Positions 10,873-19,283 of a DNA stretch of 64,000 bases are shown piece by piece. Source of the stretch: Caulobacteraceae bacterium (GTDB lineage: Bacteria > Pseudomonadota > Alphaproteobacteria > Caulobacterales > Aquidulcibacteraceae); NCBI GenBank assembly GCA_016703335.1, contig JADJCG010000002.1, forward strand, positions 124,001-188,000, read 5' to 3'. How positions within the stretch are numbered: position 1 is the stretch's first letter; every line of letters begins with the position of its first letter. The notes below the pieces were generated by a model. That model did no database searches. It saw only the letters and a list, made by a program, of their open reading frames with translations, and was not told the origin of the DNA. A program made the position numbers and the translations under genes.

Positions 10873-10904
10873 CACGCTATGTTAGCGCGCGCGGCGCCTC
10901 GGCG

Positions 10905-12165
10905 CTAGTTGACGCGCAAATCGCGGAATTCTTGGCCGTCGACGAGCGTGTGCGTCATGGCGGTGACTGGCGCCACGTTCGAAGGTGACGCGCTGCAGCG
11001 GCGCTGCGCCGGAGACGGCGAATTGATCCTGGCCGAGCGGAAGCAGCACAAGCGCGGGGCGGCGGTCGCGACGGAGAACAAGGCGGTGGTTCTCGATGGC
11101 GATGCTGCGGGCGCCGTAATCGCCAGCATAGTCGCGGAGGTTGCGCGGATAGGCGGCGGATTCGGCGGTGAGAGAGTCGAGCGCCCATTGGGCTTCGCGG
11201 CCGGCGCTTTCGTCCGCGGGTGCGCGCAGTGCGGCTTGGAGCGCGAGGGTGCGTGCGCGGGTGAGCGCCTCGGCGACGGGGACGACGACGTTCGGTTGTA
11301 CGCCAGCGCCTTCCCAGTTGCGGCCGGTGATTGGATTGACCGGCGTGCCGAAGGAAACGAACACGGCGAGATTGTCGCCGACAGGAAGAAGTCCGCCTGG
11401 ATTTGCGCCGCCGGCTGAGGCTTCGCCAACGATTGTCGCGCGGCCAGCCGCTTGCAGCGTGTAGGCGACGCTTTCGCACGCCGAGCCGGTGCGGCCGCTG
11501 GTGAGGACGAAGAGCGGTGTGTCGAGGCGGCGTCCGCTTGCGGGCTGCTCGGGCGGCGATTCATCTTGGTCGCCGCGACGCGAGTGGAACGTGTTGTAGA
11601 CGTTGGCGCCGTCGGGAAAGAAATGGCCGACGATGTAGCCGACCATGGTGGGCGAACCGCCGGCGCAATCGCGCAGGTCGAGGATCAGCGCTTGTGAGCC
11701 GTGCACCATCGTGAACGCGGCATCGAGCGCGTACTTCGCTTGGAAGTGGTCGGGGTCGAAGTCGGCGAGCAGGCGGAAATCGACGACGCCGATGCCGCCT
11801 GGATACATGGTGACGTTTGGGATGCCGTAAGCGGCGCGCGCATCATTTCCGAAGCCGCCGTTTGGCCGTGCGGGGGCGTTGGGCTGCGGCGGTCGATACT
11901 CGACGCGGAAGTGGCCGTCGTGAGGATGAAGCGTCGCTGTGAGCGCTGCGGCGAGATCAACTTCGTTGGTTATATCGTAGCGCCCAGCCGCCGCGGCGGC
12001 GCGGACTTCGGCGGCGATGGTGTGTGCGCGGGCTTCGTCGAAGAAGTTTTCTTCGATCGCGGCGGCGACGTTCTCTGCAACGGCACGCGGCTCGGCGACT
12101 TGGGCGGCGGCTGGCGCGGCGGCAAGCGCGGCGAGGGCGACGGACGCCAGAATAAGTCTCTTCAT
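10905..12165 (-). CDS. S41-family serine peptidase (C-terminal processing protease type), frameshift near the end
   Basis: Secreted protease: MKRLILASVALAALAAAPAA is a signal peptide with an AQ cleavage site, and the ATG at 12165 is preferred over an upstream one because it starts exactly there. Family features are ALILDLRDCAGGSPTMVGYI, the nucleophile region TSGRTGSACESVAY, and GEASAGGANPGG. At about 10965-10980 the frame slips after LQRVTFERG; the better ending is APVTAMTHTLVDGQEFRDLR, stopping at 10905. No PDZ domain is obvious, as in short tail-specific/interphotoreceptor-type S41 enzymes. Confidence 0.87.
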
Positions 12166-12311
12166 GTGTGTCGTTCCCCAGTTTGCCGCCCAAGCGTGAC
12201 CGCACACTGTTCGTGCGCGGCTCTGGACTGGAGATGCAAGACAGGGGTGGCTTGGATGCGACCGAATGGCTTTTTTAGACTGCAGGCCGGCGCGTTGCTC
12301 CCACGCGCACG

Positions 12312-12725
12312 CTAAACGGCGCGCTTCGCGAACCAGCCGACAAAGGTGAGCCAGGCGCCGATGATGAGCGCGACAGCGCCGGCGATGAGTGCGCCTGGGC
12401 CGAGGTTTAGGAAGGTGTGCACCAGGCCGGTCAGGAAACTTGGCGCGAAGAGCAGCGTGACGCCGCGAATGATCGTTAGCACGGCGAGCAGCGTGATCGC
12501 GATCGCGGGCGGGCTGGTCCAGTGATGGTGCGCGGCGAAGAGCGTGAGGCCGCAGATCAAGGTGAAGACGCCGGTGATGAACGTGAGCGGGCCATTGCCA
12601 AGAATGCCGGGGATGAGCAGCACCATGTCGTTGAAGCGCGCGAGCACAATGGCGCCGACGATGATCAAGAGCGGGCCGACGACGCGGGCGCAGAAATGGG
12701 TGGTTGCGGTTTGGGATTCAGTCAT
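12312..12725 (-). CDS. Four-helix integral membrane protein, unknown family
   Basis: 137 residues from the ATG at 12725 (MTESQTATTHFCARVVGPLL). Four hydrophobic spans are visible: VVGPLLIIVGAIVLA, GPLTFITGVFTLICGLTLFA, AIAITLLAVLTIIRGVTLLF and GALIAGAVALIIGAWLTFVG. Several glycines lie in the helices. An ATG seven codons earlier (12746) is an alternative start. It resembles small inner-membrane proteins of unknown role; no catalytic residues seen. Confidence 0.7.
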   Translation of the reverse strand: MTESQTATTHFCARVVGPLLIIVGAIVLARFNDMVLLIPGILGNGPLTFITGVFTLICGLTLFAAHHHWTSPPAIAITLLAVLTIIRGVTLLFAPSFLTGLVHTFLNLGPGALIAGAVALIIGAWLTFVGWFAKRAV

Positions 12726-12914
12726 GGGTGCTCCAGCCTTGCTCATGGTAACGCGCGGGCCGAATTCCGGTTCGGTTCGCCCGGATGGAGAGCCGGTCTT
12801 AGCCCAAATTGTACCGCGATTGCGGGCGAAGCGTAGTGTCGCAGGGCGCTGGAGGCGTCCTGGCATTGCGTGACGCGCGGCGCGTGCGCATGTTGCCGGC
12901 AGGAGACGACGCGC

Positions 12915-13070
12915 ATGGGTACGCCTGCAGATTACACCATTATCGTGCTGCTGGTGGCGATGGGCGTCGGGCTCTGGACGCTGCTGGATCGGCTGACGCA
13001 GCTGCAACGGGACGTTGATGCGCTGAAGCGGCAAGTGGGCGTGAACGATCCGCCTGCGGACGCGGGCTGA
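12915..13070 (+). CDS. Small membrane-anchored coiled-coil protein, 51 residues
   Basis: MGTPADYTIIVLLVAMGVGL gives one N-terminal transmembrane span, and LDRLTQLQRDVDALKRQVGV is a short heptad-like helix. AGGAGA lies ten bases upstream of the ATG. The architecture (one span and a short coiled coil) is common in small bacterial membrane proteins. It is encoded opposite to both neighbours, and its stop lies 3 bases from the convergent MscS gene. Confidence 0.6.
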   Translation: MGTPADYTIIVLLVAMGVGLWTLLDRLTQLQRDVDALKRQVGVNDPPADAG

Positions 13071-13073
13071 GCT

Positions 13074-14275
13074 TTAGGCCTTGTCGGTGTGCGGCGCCGC
13101 AAGTGGCTCGGGCGCGATGAGCCGCGTCGTTGATTGACTGAACTCGATATCGTCGCGCGCGAAGGCAAGGCGGATGCGGCGCAGGTAATCGCGCTGAACC
13201 GTCCATTGCTTGCCGGGATTGGTGCGGATACGCGCCTTCAGTAGAACGCCGGCTTCTGACACGCGATCGACGCCGGCGATTTCGATGGGCGATACGATGA
13301 GACCAGCGAACGCAGGTTCAGCGCGCATCTCGTCGCCGGTTTGCTTCATCAGTTCGATGGCCTTGGCGATATCCGCGCCGTGATCGAGCGGAAGCTCGAA
13401 CACAGCGAATGCGAAATCCTTGGTCATGTTGTGAATGACTTGCGCTTCGCTGTACGGGAAAATGTGCAGCGTGCCGTTGAAGTCGCGCAGCTTGATTGTG
13501 CGCAGCGACATGGATTCAACCGAGCCGCTGAAGTCTCCAATCTTCACAACATCGCCGATCGAGACGGAATCCTCCATGATCAGGAAGAGGCCGGTGAGGA
13601 AGTCCTTTACGATCGTCTGCGCGCCGAAGCCGACGGCGAGGCCGACGATCCCGGCGCCCGCGAGGAGCGGTCCGATTTCGACACCGACTTCCGAGAGCGC
13701 CATCATCGCCGCGAGGATGACGACAATCGTGGTGGCGAGGCCGGAGAGAACAGGTCCGAGTGTGCGGATCTGAGCAGAGCGACGTGGGCTGCGTGAGTTG
13801 TGCGCAATGCGATCGAAGACACGCCGGATCCGAGCTGGCCGAGGACGATGGCGGCCAGCGCCAGCACTAGCATGATGGCGATGCGGCCCATGACGGAGAA
13901 GAACCCGTAGATCGGGCTGTCGCGGAGGTCGCTAAAGTCGAAGCCCCTAAGGCGCAGCACGACAATCAGCGCGCCGACGAAGATGGCGAGGCGCGCGACG
14001 CGCATGGTCCAGCGGCCGATGTTGAGATGTTGTTTTGGCGCTGTTGCGTCGTCCTTCGGTGCGATGCGCTCTGTGATCGCTTTGAGGATGACGTGCAGAC
14101 CCCAAATGATGATCACGGCGCCGAAGAAGACGAGCAGGGAGAGGCCGGCGCGTAGCAGCGCTTGCTCAGGATTGAGTGTCAGCAAGCCGGAGAAGAAACT
14201 CTCGATGTGCTGCGCGAACGTGTTGAACGTGTACTCAGCCGGCGGCGTTGTCGGTGTTGTCGTCGTCATCATCAT
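13074..14275 (-). CDS. MscS-family mechanosensitive ion channel, frameshifted
   Basis: Small-conductance mechanosensitive channel of the inner membrane. The N-terminal part from 14275 has spans such as AGLSLLVFFGAVIIIWGLHV and GRIAIMLVLALAAIVLGQLG. The pore-lining helix and beta domain (GPLLAGAGIVGLAVGFGAQ, TIVKDFLTGLFLIMEDSVSI, VKIGDFSGSVESMSLRTIKL) are in another frame ending at 13074. The break is at about 13826-13836, between QLGSG and IRRVFDRIAHNSRS; a single indel restores about 400 residues. The G/A-rich TM3 motif is intact. Confidence 0.88.
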
Positions 14276-14318
14276 GTGAGTGCGATATTATGGCGAACCA
14301 GAACGATTTCGAGCCCGA

Positions 14319-14666
14319 TCAGGCGCTTGGCTTTGCAAACACGAGGACAACCCATCCCAGAATGAGTGTTATTCCCCCGACAGGCGCGAGCATGATCAGT
14401 GCGCGACTGTGGGTGATTGCGAGCGTGTAAAGAATTCCACCGAAGATCGCGGCGCCGGCGAGGATCATAATGCCGGCAACGAGGTTCAGAACGCCGCTGC
14501 GATTGGCGAGCGCTAGCCCTGCCGCTGCGGCGCCGAGCTGAATGAAGGCGGCGAGCTGAATGCGATCGAGATCTTCCGGCGCGGGCTGCAAGGCGTGCGC
14601 GGCAAGCACGAGCATGACGAGCGCGACAACACCGGAAAGAGCCGCAAAGACGTTGAGCAGGCGCAT
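14319..14666 (-). CDS. DUF423-family membrane protein
   Basis: 115 residues with four predicted spans (LNVFAALSGVVALVMLVLAA, IQLGAAAAGLALA, LVAGIMILAGAAIFGGILYT, LAPVGGITLILGWVVLVFA). The AAHALQ segment after helix 1 and the GG...F.G.LY pattern correspond to the YgdD/DUF423 family. Function of the family is unknown; inner-membrane location. Confidence 0.8.
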   Translation of the reverse strand: MRLLNVFAALSGVVALVMLVLAAHALQPAPEDLDRIQLAAFIQLGAAAAGLALANRSGVLNLVAGIMILAGAAIFGGILYTLAITHSRALIMLAPVGGITLILGWVVLVFAKPSA

Positions 14667-14738
14667 AGAGGCTCCTAGATAGGAGCATTGTCAACAATCC
14701 ATGCGCGGCGTCCAGACTGCGCGTCCAGGAGCGGCAAC

Positions 14739-15678
14739 ATGCAGCAGAAACGCGAAATCGGACGCAGCGGCATCAAGATCGCGCCGCTGGTGCTGGGCGG
14801 CAATGTGTTCGGCTGGAATGCCGATCAAGCGACGTCATCGGCTGTTCTCGATGCCTTTCGTGGATGGTGGCGGCGATGCGATCGATACGGCCGATGTTTA
14901 TTCGGCATGGGTACCTGGTCACAAAGGCGGTGAGAGCGAGACCGTGATTGGCGCGTGGCTGAAGCAAAGCGGCAAGCGCAATAAGGTCGTGATCTGCACC
15001 AAAGTCGGGATGTTGCCGACGCGGCTTGGAATCAAGCGGCAAAACATCATCGATGCGTGCGAGGACTCGCTGAAGCGGATGGGGATCGACACGATCGATC
15101 TTTATTGGTTGCACCGCGACGATGAAGCGACGGACGCGGACGAATATACGGGCGCGCTGGATACGTTGTTGAAGGCGGGAAAGATCCGCTCGTTTGGCGC
15201 GTCGAACTTCAAGCCGGGGCGGTTTGCGGAAGGTATCGCTGCGGCGAAGAAGGTGGGCGTGCACTATGATGCGCAGCAGCCTGAGTACAATTTGCTGAAC
15301 CGCGAGATCGAGGCGGAGCTTGTGCCGCTTTGCGAGCGCGAGAGTGTTTCGATCCTGCCGTACTACAGCTTGGCCAACGGCTATCTCACCGGGAAGTACC
15401 GGAGTGAGGCGGATAAGTCGAAGAGCCTGCGCGGCGGACGCATGGATAAGTACATGGAGGGCAAGGGTCCTGCCGTGTTGGCGGTGTTGGATGATATCGC
15501 GGCGCGAACGAAGGCGACGCAGGCGCAGCTGGCGTTGGCATGGGTGATGGCGAAACTGCCGACCGGCGCGCCGATCGCCAGCGCGACGAGTGTGACGCAG
15601 CTCCATGAGTTGATTGGCGCGCTCAATGTGGCGCTGAGCGCGGACGATATATCCGCGCTCGATCGCGCCAGCGCTTAG
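14739..15678 (+). CDS. Aldo/keto reductase, frameshifted
   Basis: NADPH-dependent aldo/keto reductase of the YajO/Tas type. The N-terminus MQQKREIGRSGIKIAPLVLG starts at 14739. After SSAVLDAF the frame slips at a TTT run (14854-14859), and the rest reads VDGGGDAIDTADVYSAWVPG (catalytic Tyr), TKVGMLP (Lys), YWLHRDD, SFGASNF, QPEYNLLNR and LAWVMA. A one-base correction gives about 312 residues. The stop overlaps the convergent UrcA gene by 4 bases. Confidence 0.88.
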
Positions 15679-16082
15679 CCGCGACGGGCGTAAATTAGGG
15701 CGTCGGCCTGGGCGACAGCATCGCGTGTCGCTTCACGCACGCATTCACGCTCGGTCGTGATCGGCGCGCCGCGGCTGGCGCGCTCGACTTCGTCGCAAGC
15801 TTCGCGCGCGGTGTATTCGATGCGGCGATAGAGTTCATCGATGTCTGAATCGTAGCGGAGGTCGAGGCCGTTGGTGTCGACGACGCGTTGGAACGTGAGT
15901 TCTTCGATCGGAATGCCGCTGCTGCTGCGGCCAGTGCGCTCGCGGTAGACGTAAGGCGCGATGACGGTGATTTCGTCATCGTAGTAGCCGGTATCTTTCA
16001 CCGATTGCGCCGACGCGGAGGCGGCAAATGTTGTGAGGGCGATCGCGGCGGTTGCGATCCATAGTGTGGTCTTGTGGGTCAC
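15675..16082 (-). CDS. UrcA family protein
   Basis: 135 residues from a GTG at 16082: signal peptide VTHKTTLWIATAAIALTTFA ending ASAQ, then LDLRYDSDIDELYRRIEYTA and ACDEVERASRGAP with CVREATRDAVAQAD, the conserved Cys pair and helical pattern of UrcA proteins, which are common in Caulobacterales and Sphingomonadales. Periplasmic. No ATG is available in frame near the signal peptide, which supports GTG. Function unknown. Confidence 0.78.
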   Translation of the reverse strand: MTHKTTLWIATAAIALTTFAASASAQSVKDTGYYDDEITVIAPYVYRERTGRSSSGIPIEELTFQRVVDTNGLDLRYDSDIDELYRRIEYTAREACDEVERASRGAPITTERECVREATRDAVAQADALIYARRG

Positions 16083-16171
16083 GGGGGAGGCTCCAGAGTT
16101 CCGCAAGCGGGACGGCGCTGCGGATCGATTGTCGAACCCGGTCTGCGTGCGATCAGTTCCGCGCGGAACCT

Positions 16172-17887
16172 TTACCAGCCGCCGCCGCCACCGCCGCCGC
16201 CACCACCACCTGAGGATCCGCCGCCGCCCGAACCGGATGAGCTTGAGCTCTGCGGCATCGATGAGCTGACACCTGAACTCATATTTGAGACCATCGAGTC
16301 TGAGAGCGACGCGAACGATTGGCTGCCAACGCTGATGCCTGCCCAACTCGGGTGGTAGTTCGCTGCTTCTTGCGGAATGAGTTTCTCGAAATGCTTGGTC
16401 CACGGCTTTTCGACGCCGAGCGCAACCGCATAGGGGAGGAATTTCTCGTAACGCTCCGTCGTCATTGGCGGGGGCGCGTCTGAGCCGGGTTTCACCGCGT
16501 TGAGCTGAAGTTTCTCAGCCGTTTCCATGTAGAGCTTGAAGCCTTCGATCTCGGTGCGGAGCTTTTGGCCTTTCTCCGTCGGCGCCGGCATCAGGTACAT
16601 GAAGAGGATGTTGAGCGCGGCAAGCGCGAGCAGGCCGAGCGTCAACCACCATGTCCATTCGTTGGCGAGGAACGCTGCTGCGACGACGACAATGATCGAG
16701 ATGGCGAGCGCTGTGATCGTGTAGCCGAGATTCCAGCGGAAATAGCCTTCGCCGTATCTCTCTCCGAGCGTCTTGGTGAAGCTCGTGTAGGCGCTGGTGA
16801 AGCCGGTATCGACTGCGCCGCCGAGTGTCTTTTGCGTGCCGCCACCGAAGAGATCAGTCTCGAACGCGAGATCTTCCGGCGCGATGCCGTCAATGCCGGC
16901 GGATGTCGAAGAAGAGTTGCGCGTTAGCCGGGTGTGCTTCTTGTCCGCTGCGTCGACGGTGATGCGGCCTTTGATGGCAAGATACATCAAGGTGGCGATC
17001 AAGGCGCGGTGCCCTTCGGCGCCGCCGCGATTGTAAATGTAGTGCACGCCGGCCGGGGAATAGCCTTGCGGCGCTTCGTAGCGCGGAAACACCGGGTCTT
17101 TTTGCGGATCGCGGCCGACGCGGTTGAAGCCACGATAGAGCCAGATGAAGAGGCCGAGCATCGAGGCGGCGAGCACCGAAAGCGAGCCCCAACGCTGCCA
17201 CCAGAGACTCGCGATGTCGCTCGCGGACGGCGGATCGATGACGCCTTTATCGAACGCGATCGAAACGCTGAGACCTTCCTGCGCGTAGAGCAGACGCGTC
17301 GTGTTGAAGATTTGCCGTTCGCCGGCGGTGGTGACCGTGAAGTCGCCGCCGGTCGCGCCTTGGCCGCCGGTGAAGCCGTGAACTTCGCGAATGTGCACCT
17401 CGCGCGGCAAGGTGATGGATGCGGTCGCGTGCGCGATCGGGAAGTTCCAGTAATTGCCGGTGACGTTCCAGTAAAACTCGTCGTGATCTGCGAAGTAACG
17501 GATTTGGTTTTTGACGCGATAGCGGATGACGTAGGTGTGGTCGCCGTTGTCGAGGAAGACGTCTTCGTCGCCAATGATAATGCGATAGGCATTGCCTTCG
17601 GTTTCGGTGTCGTACTTTTCGCGGCGGTTGTCGCGCTGCACGGTGAGGACGTCGTATTCGTAGTGGAAGCGCGCGCCGTCCTGTTCGTAGAAGCGAGGCA
17701 GGTCGCGGAAGATGCCGCGGCGGATTTCGTTGCCTTCGGAGCGGACGTTGATGGTTTCGGTGACGATAATGTCGCCGTCGCGTTCGACTTTGATGGCGAC
17801 GTCGAAATTGTTGATCTGCTCGGTTGCCAGGGCGGGTGTCGCGAAGAAGAGCGCGATCAGTGCGAAGAAGAGAGCGCGGATCGTCAT
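16172..17887 (-). CDS. DUF2207 membrane protein with Gly/Ser-rich tail
   Basis: 571 residues. A signal peptide (MTIRALFFALIALFFATPAL) is followed by a beta-rich extracytoplasmic DUF2207 domain (EIRRGIFRDLPRFYEQDG, FADHDEFYWNVTGNYWNFPI), a span (LSVLAASMLGLFIWLYRGFN), a cytoplasmic domain, two more spans and a tail of Ser then Gly ending in GGGGW. The architecture and C-terminal Gly run are typical of DUF2207 proteins. It begins in the stop of lemA (ATGA overlap, 17884-17887), so the two are co-translated; LemA and DUF2207 commonly occur together. Confidence 0.9.
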   Translation of the reverse strand: MTIRALFFALIALFFATPALATEQINNFDVAIKVERDGDIIVTETINVRSEGNEIRRGIFRDLPRFYEQDGARFHYEYDVLTVQRDNRREKYDTETEGNAYRIIIGDEDVFLDNGDHTYVIRYRVKNQIRYFADHDEFYWNVTGNYWNFPIAHATASITLPREVHIREVHGFTGGQGATGGDFTVTTAGERQIFNTTRLLYAQEGLSVSIAFDKGVIDPPSASDIASLWWQRWGSLSVLAASMLGLFIWLYRGFNRVGRDPQKDPVFPRYEAPQGYSPAGVHYIYNRGGAEGHRALIATLMYLAIKGRITVDAADKKHTRLTRNSSSTSAGIDGIAPEDLAFETDLFGGGTQKTLGGAVDTGFTSAYTSFTKTLGERYGEGYFRWNLGYTITALAISIIVVVAAAFLANEWTWWLTLGLLALAALNILFMYLMPAPTEKGQKLRTEIEGFKLYMETAEKLQLNAVKPGSDAPPPMTTERYEKFLPYAVALGVEKPWTKHFEKLIPQEAANYHPSWAGISVGSQSFASLSDSMVSNMSSGVSSSMPQSSSSSGSGGGGSSGGGGGGGGGGGW

Positions 17888-18447
17888 TGCGGATTGAGTC
17901 CGAGTGTTGGCACGTCGCGATCGCCCGCGGCGGTGATTTCGAAGAAGGCGCGTTTGCCCATGCCGAAGCCGCCAGCGACGACGTTTGAAGGGAAGCTCTC
18001 GACGGCAGTGTTCAGCTCGCGAACGGCGCCGTTATAGAAGCGGCGCGCCATTTCAATCTTGTTCTCGGTCTCGGACAGCTCTTTCTGAAGATCGAGAAAG
18101 TTCTGGTTCGCTTTGAGTTCGGGATAGGCCTCGCCGAGCGCGATGAGGCGGCCGACTGGTTTTGAAAGCGCGCTCTCAGCTTCGCCGCGTTGCGTGGCAT
18201 TGTTGCCAGCGGCGAGGGCGGCATTGCGCTTCTCGGCGACATCTTCGAAGAGCTGGCGCTCATGCGCGGCGTAGGCCTGCACCGTCGTCACCAATTGCGG
18301 GATGAGATCGGCGCGGCGTTTCAGCTGCACGTCGATGTCGGCCCAACCACTATTGACCATCTGACGCTTGGAGATCAGCTGGTTGAAGAGAACGATGACG
18401 ATGATCGCGACGATGGCGATGGCGGCGAAGATGTAAAGTCCGGTCAA
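17884..18447 (-). CDS. lemA: LemA family protein
   Basis: 187 residues with one N-terminal span (TGLYIFAAIAIVAIIVIVLF) and the LemA coiled-helical body: NSGWADIDVQLKRRADLIPQ, LVTTVQAYAAHE, ALGEAYPELKANQNFLDLQ, ETENKIEMARRFYN, ESFPSNVVAG. I place the start at the TTG at 18447 because it gives the usual MTGL... LemA N-terminus, follows the upstream gene by 10 bases and has AAGG ten bases upstream; longer in-frame extensions run antisense through that gene. Envelope-associated, function poorly defined. Confidence 0.9.
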   Translation of the reverse strand: MTGLYIFAAIAIVAIIVIVLFNQLISKRQMVNSGWADIDVQLKRRADLIPQLVTTVQAYAAHERQLFEDVAEKRNAALAAGNNATQRGEAESALSKPVGRLIALGEAYPELKANQNFLDLQKELSETENKIEMARRFYNGAVRELNTAVESFPSNVVAGGFGMGKRAFFEITAAGDRDVPTLGLNPQ

Positions 18448-18457
18448 AGCGTTGGCC

Positions 18458-18868
18458 TTATCGGTTATTGGGAGGTGGCGGCGTGGCGCCCAGCGTGAAT
18501 CGTATGGTGCGCTGAACATGGCGCTCGCCGTCGGCGGAAACGGTCGCGTTTGCGACGTGCTCAGGACCGAGCACCCAACGGCACGCGATGCCAAGAGCGG
18601 AATCGCCAAACCCGAAGCCCGGCGGCGTTTCTTCGATAACCGAGCAGATCTTGATTGTATTGGCTTCAGTCAGAGTGCAGTCGATGCGCGCCGAGCCGTC
18701 CAAGTTTCGCTCTTGCGCGCGCTCAGGATAGAAACGACGCCGTTCGCCGGCGTCGGGACAAAACTGCTCCATATTTACGCTTGGCGCCGGCTCCGGCGCT
18801 GCGACTTGTGCGTGCGCCGCCGACGTAAACGCCAGAGCTGCAAGGGCGGAAATGTAGCGTCTGGCCAT
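18458..18868 (-). CDS. Secreted protein with TonB-C-like domain
   Basis: 136 residues. Signal peptide MARRYISALAALAFTSAAHA, then a domain with DGSARIDCTLTEANTIKICS and EETPPGFGFGDSALGIACRW, the beta-beta-alpha pattern of the TonB C-terminal fold with two conserved Cys. It lacks an N-terminal anchor and proline-rich linker, so it is a free periplasmic TonB_C-like protein, not an energy transducer. First gene of a likely operon with lemA and the DUF2207 gene. Confidence 0.72.
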   Translation of the reverse strand: MARRYISALAALAFTSAAHAQVAAPEPAPSVNMEQFCPDAGERRRFYPERAQERNLDGSARIDCTLTEANTIKICSVIEETPPGFGFGDSALGIACRWVLGPEHVANATVSADGERHVQRTIRFTLGATPPPPNNR

Positions 18869-18920
18869 GATCCAATCCTCGACGCCGACTTACACGCCAA
18901 ACAGCCGCTTGTACAATCGG

Positions 18921-19283
18921 CTACGTCCGCAGGATTTTCTCCATCGCCTTGCCCTTGGCGAGTTCGTCGATGAGTTTATCGAGGTAGCGGATCTCGCGCA
19001 TCGTCGGTTCCTCGATCTCTTCGATGCGGACACCGCAGACAACGCCGGTGATGAGTGCGCGCGACGGGTTCATCTTTGGCGCTTGATCGAAGAAGTCTTC
19101 GAAGGTCGTCTTCTTTTCGATCTGCGCTTCGAGCTTCTTTTGCGTGTAGCCGGTGAGCCAGCGAATGATTTCGTCGACTTCCGCCTTGGTGCGGCCTTTC
19201 TTTTCGACCTTCGCGATGTAGAGCGGATAAACGCGCGCGAAGCTCATCGTATAGATGCGGTGTTTGGTCGTGGTCGGCTTCAT
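18921..19283 (-). CDS. DUF2200 family protein
   Basis: 120 residues, close to the family consensus: TKHRIYTMSFARVYPLYIAK, GRTKAEVDEIIRWLTGYTQ, and ALITGVVCGVRIEEIEEPTM followed by IRYLDKLIDELAKGK. Cytosolic. Its ATG overlaps the acs stop (19280-19283), so it is the distal gene of an acs transcript. Function unknown. Confidence 0.88.
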   Translation of the reverse strand: MKPTTTKHRIYTMSFARVYPLYIAKVEKKGRTKAEVDEIIRWLTGYTQKKLEAQIEKKTTFEDFFDQAPKMNPSRALITGVVCGVRIEEIEEPTMREIRYLDKLIDELAKGKAMEKILRT

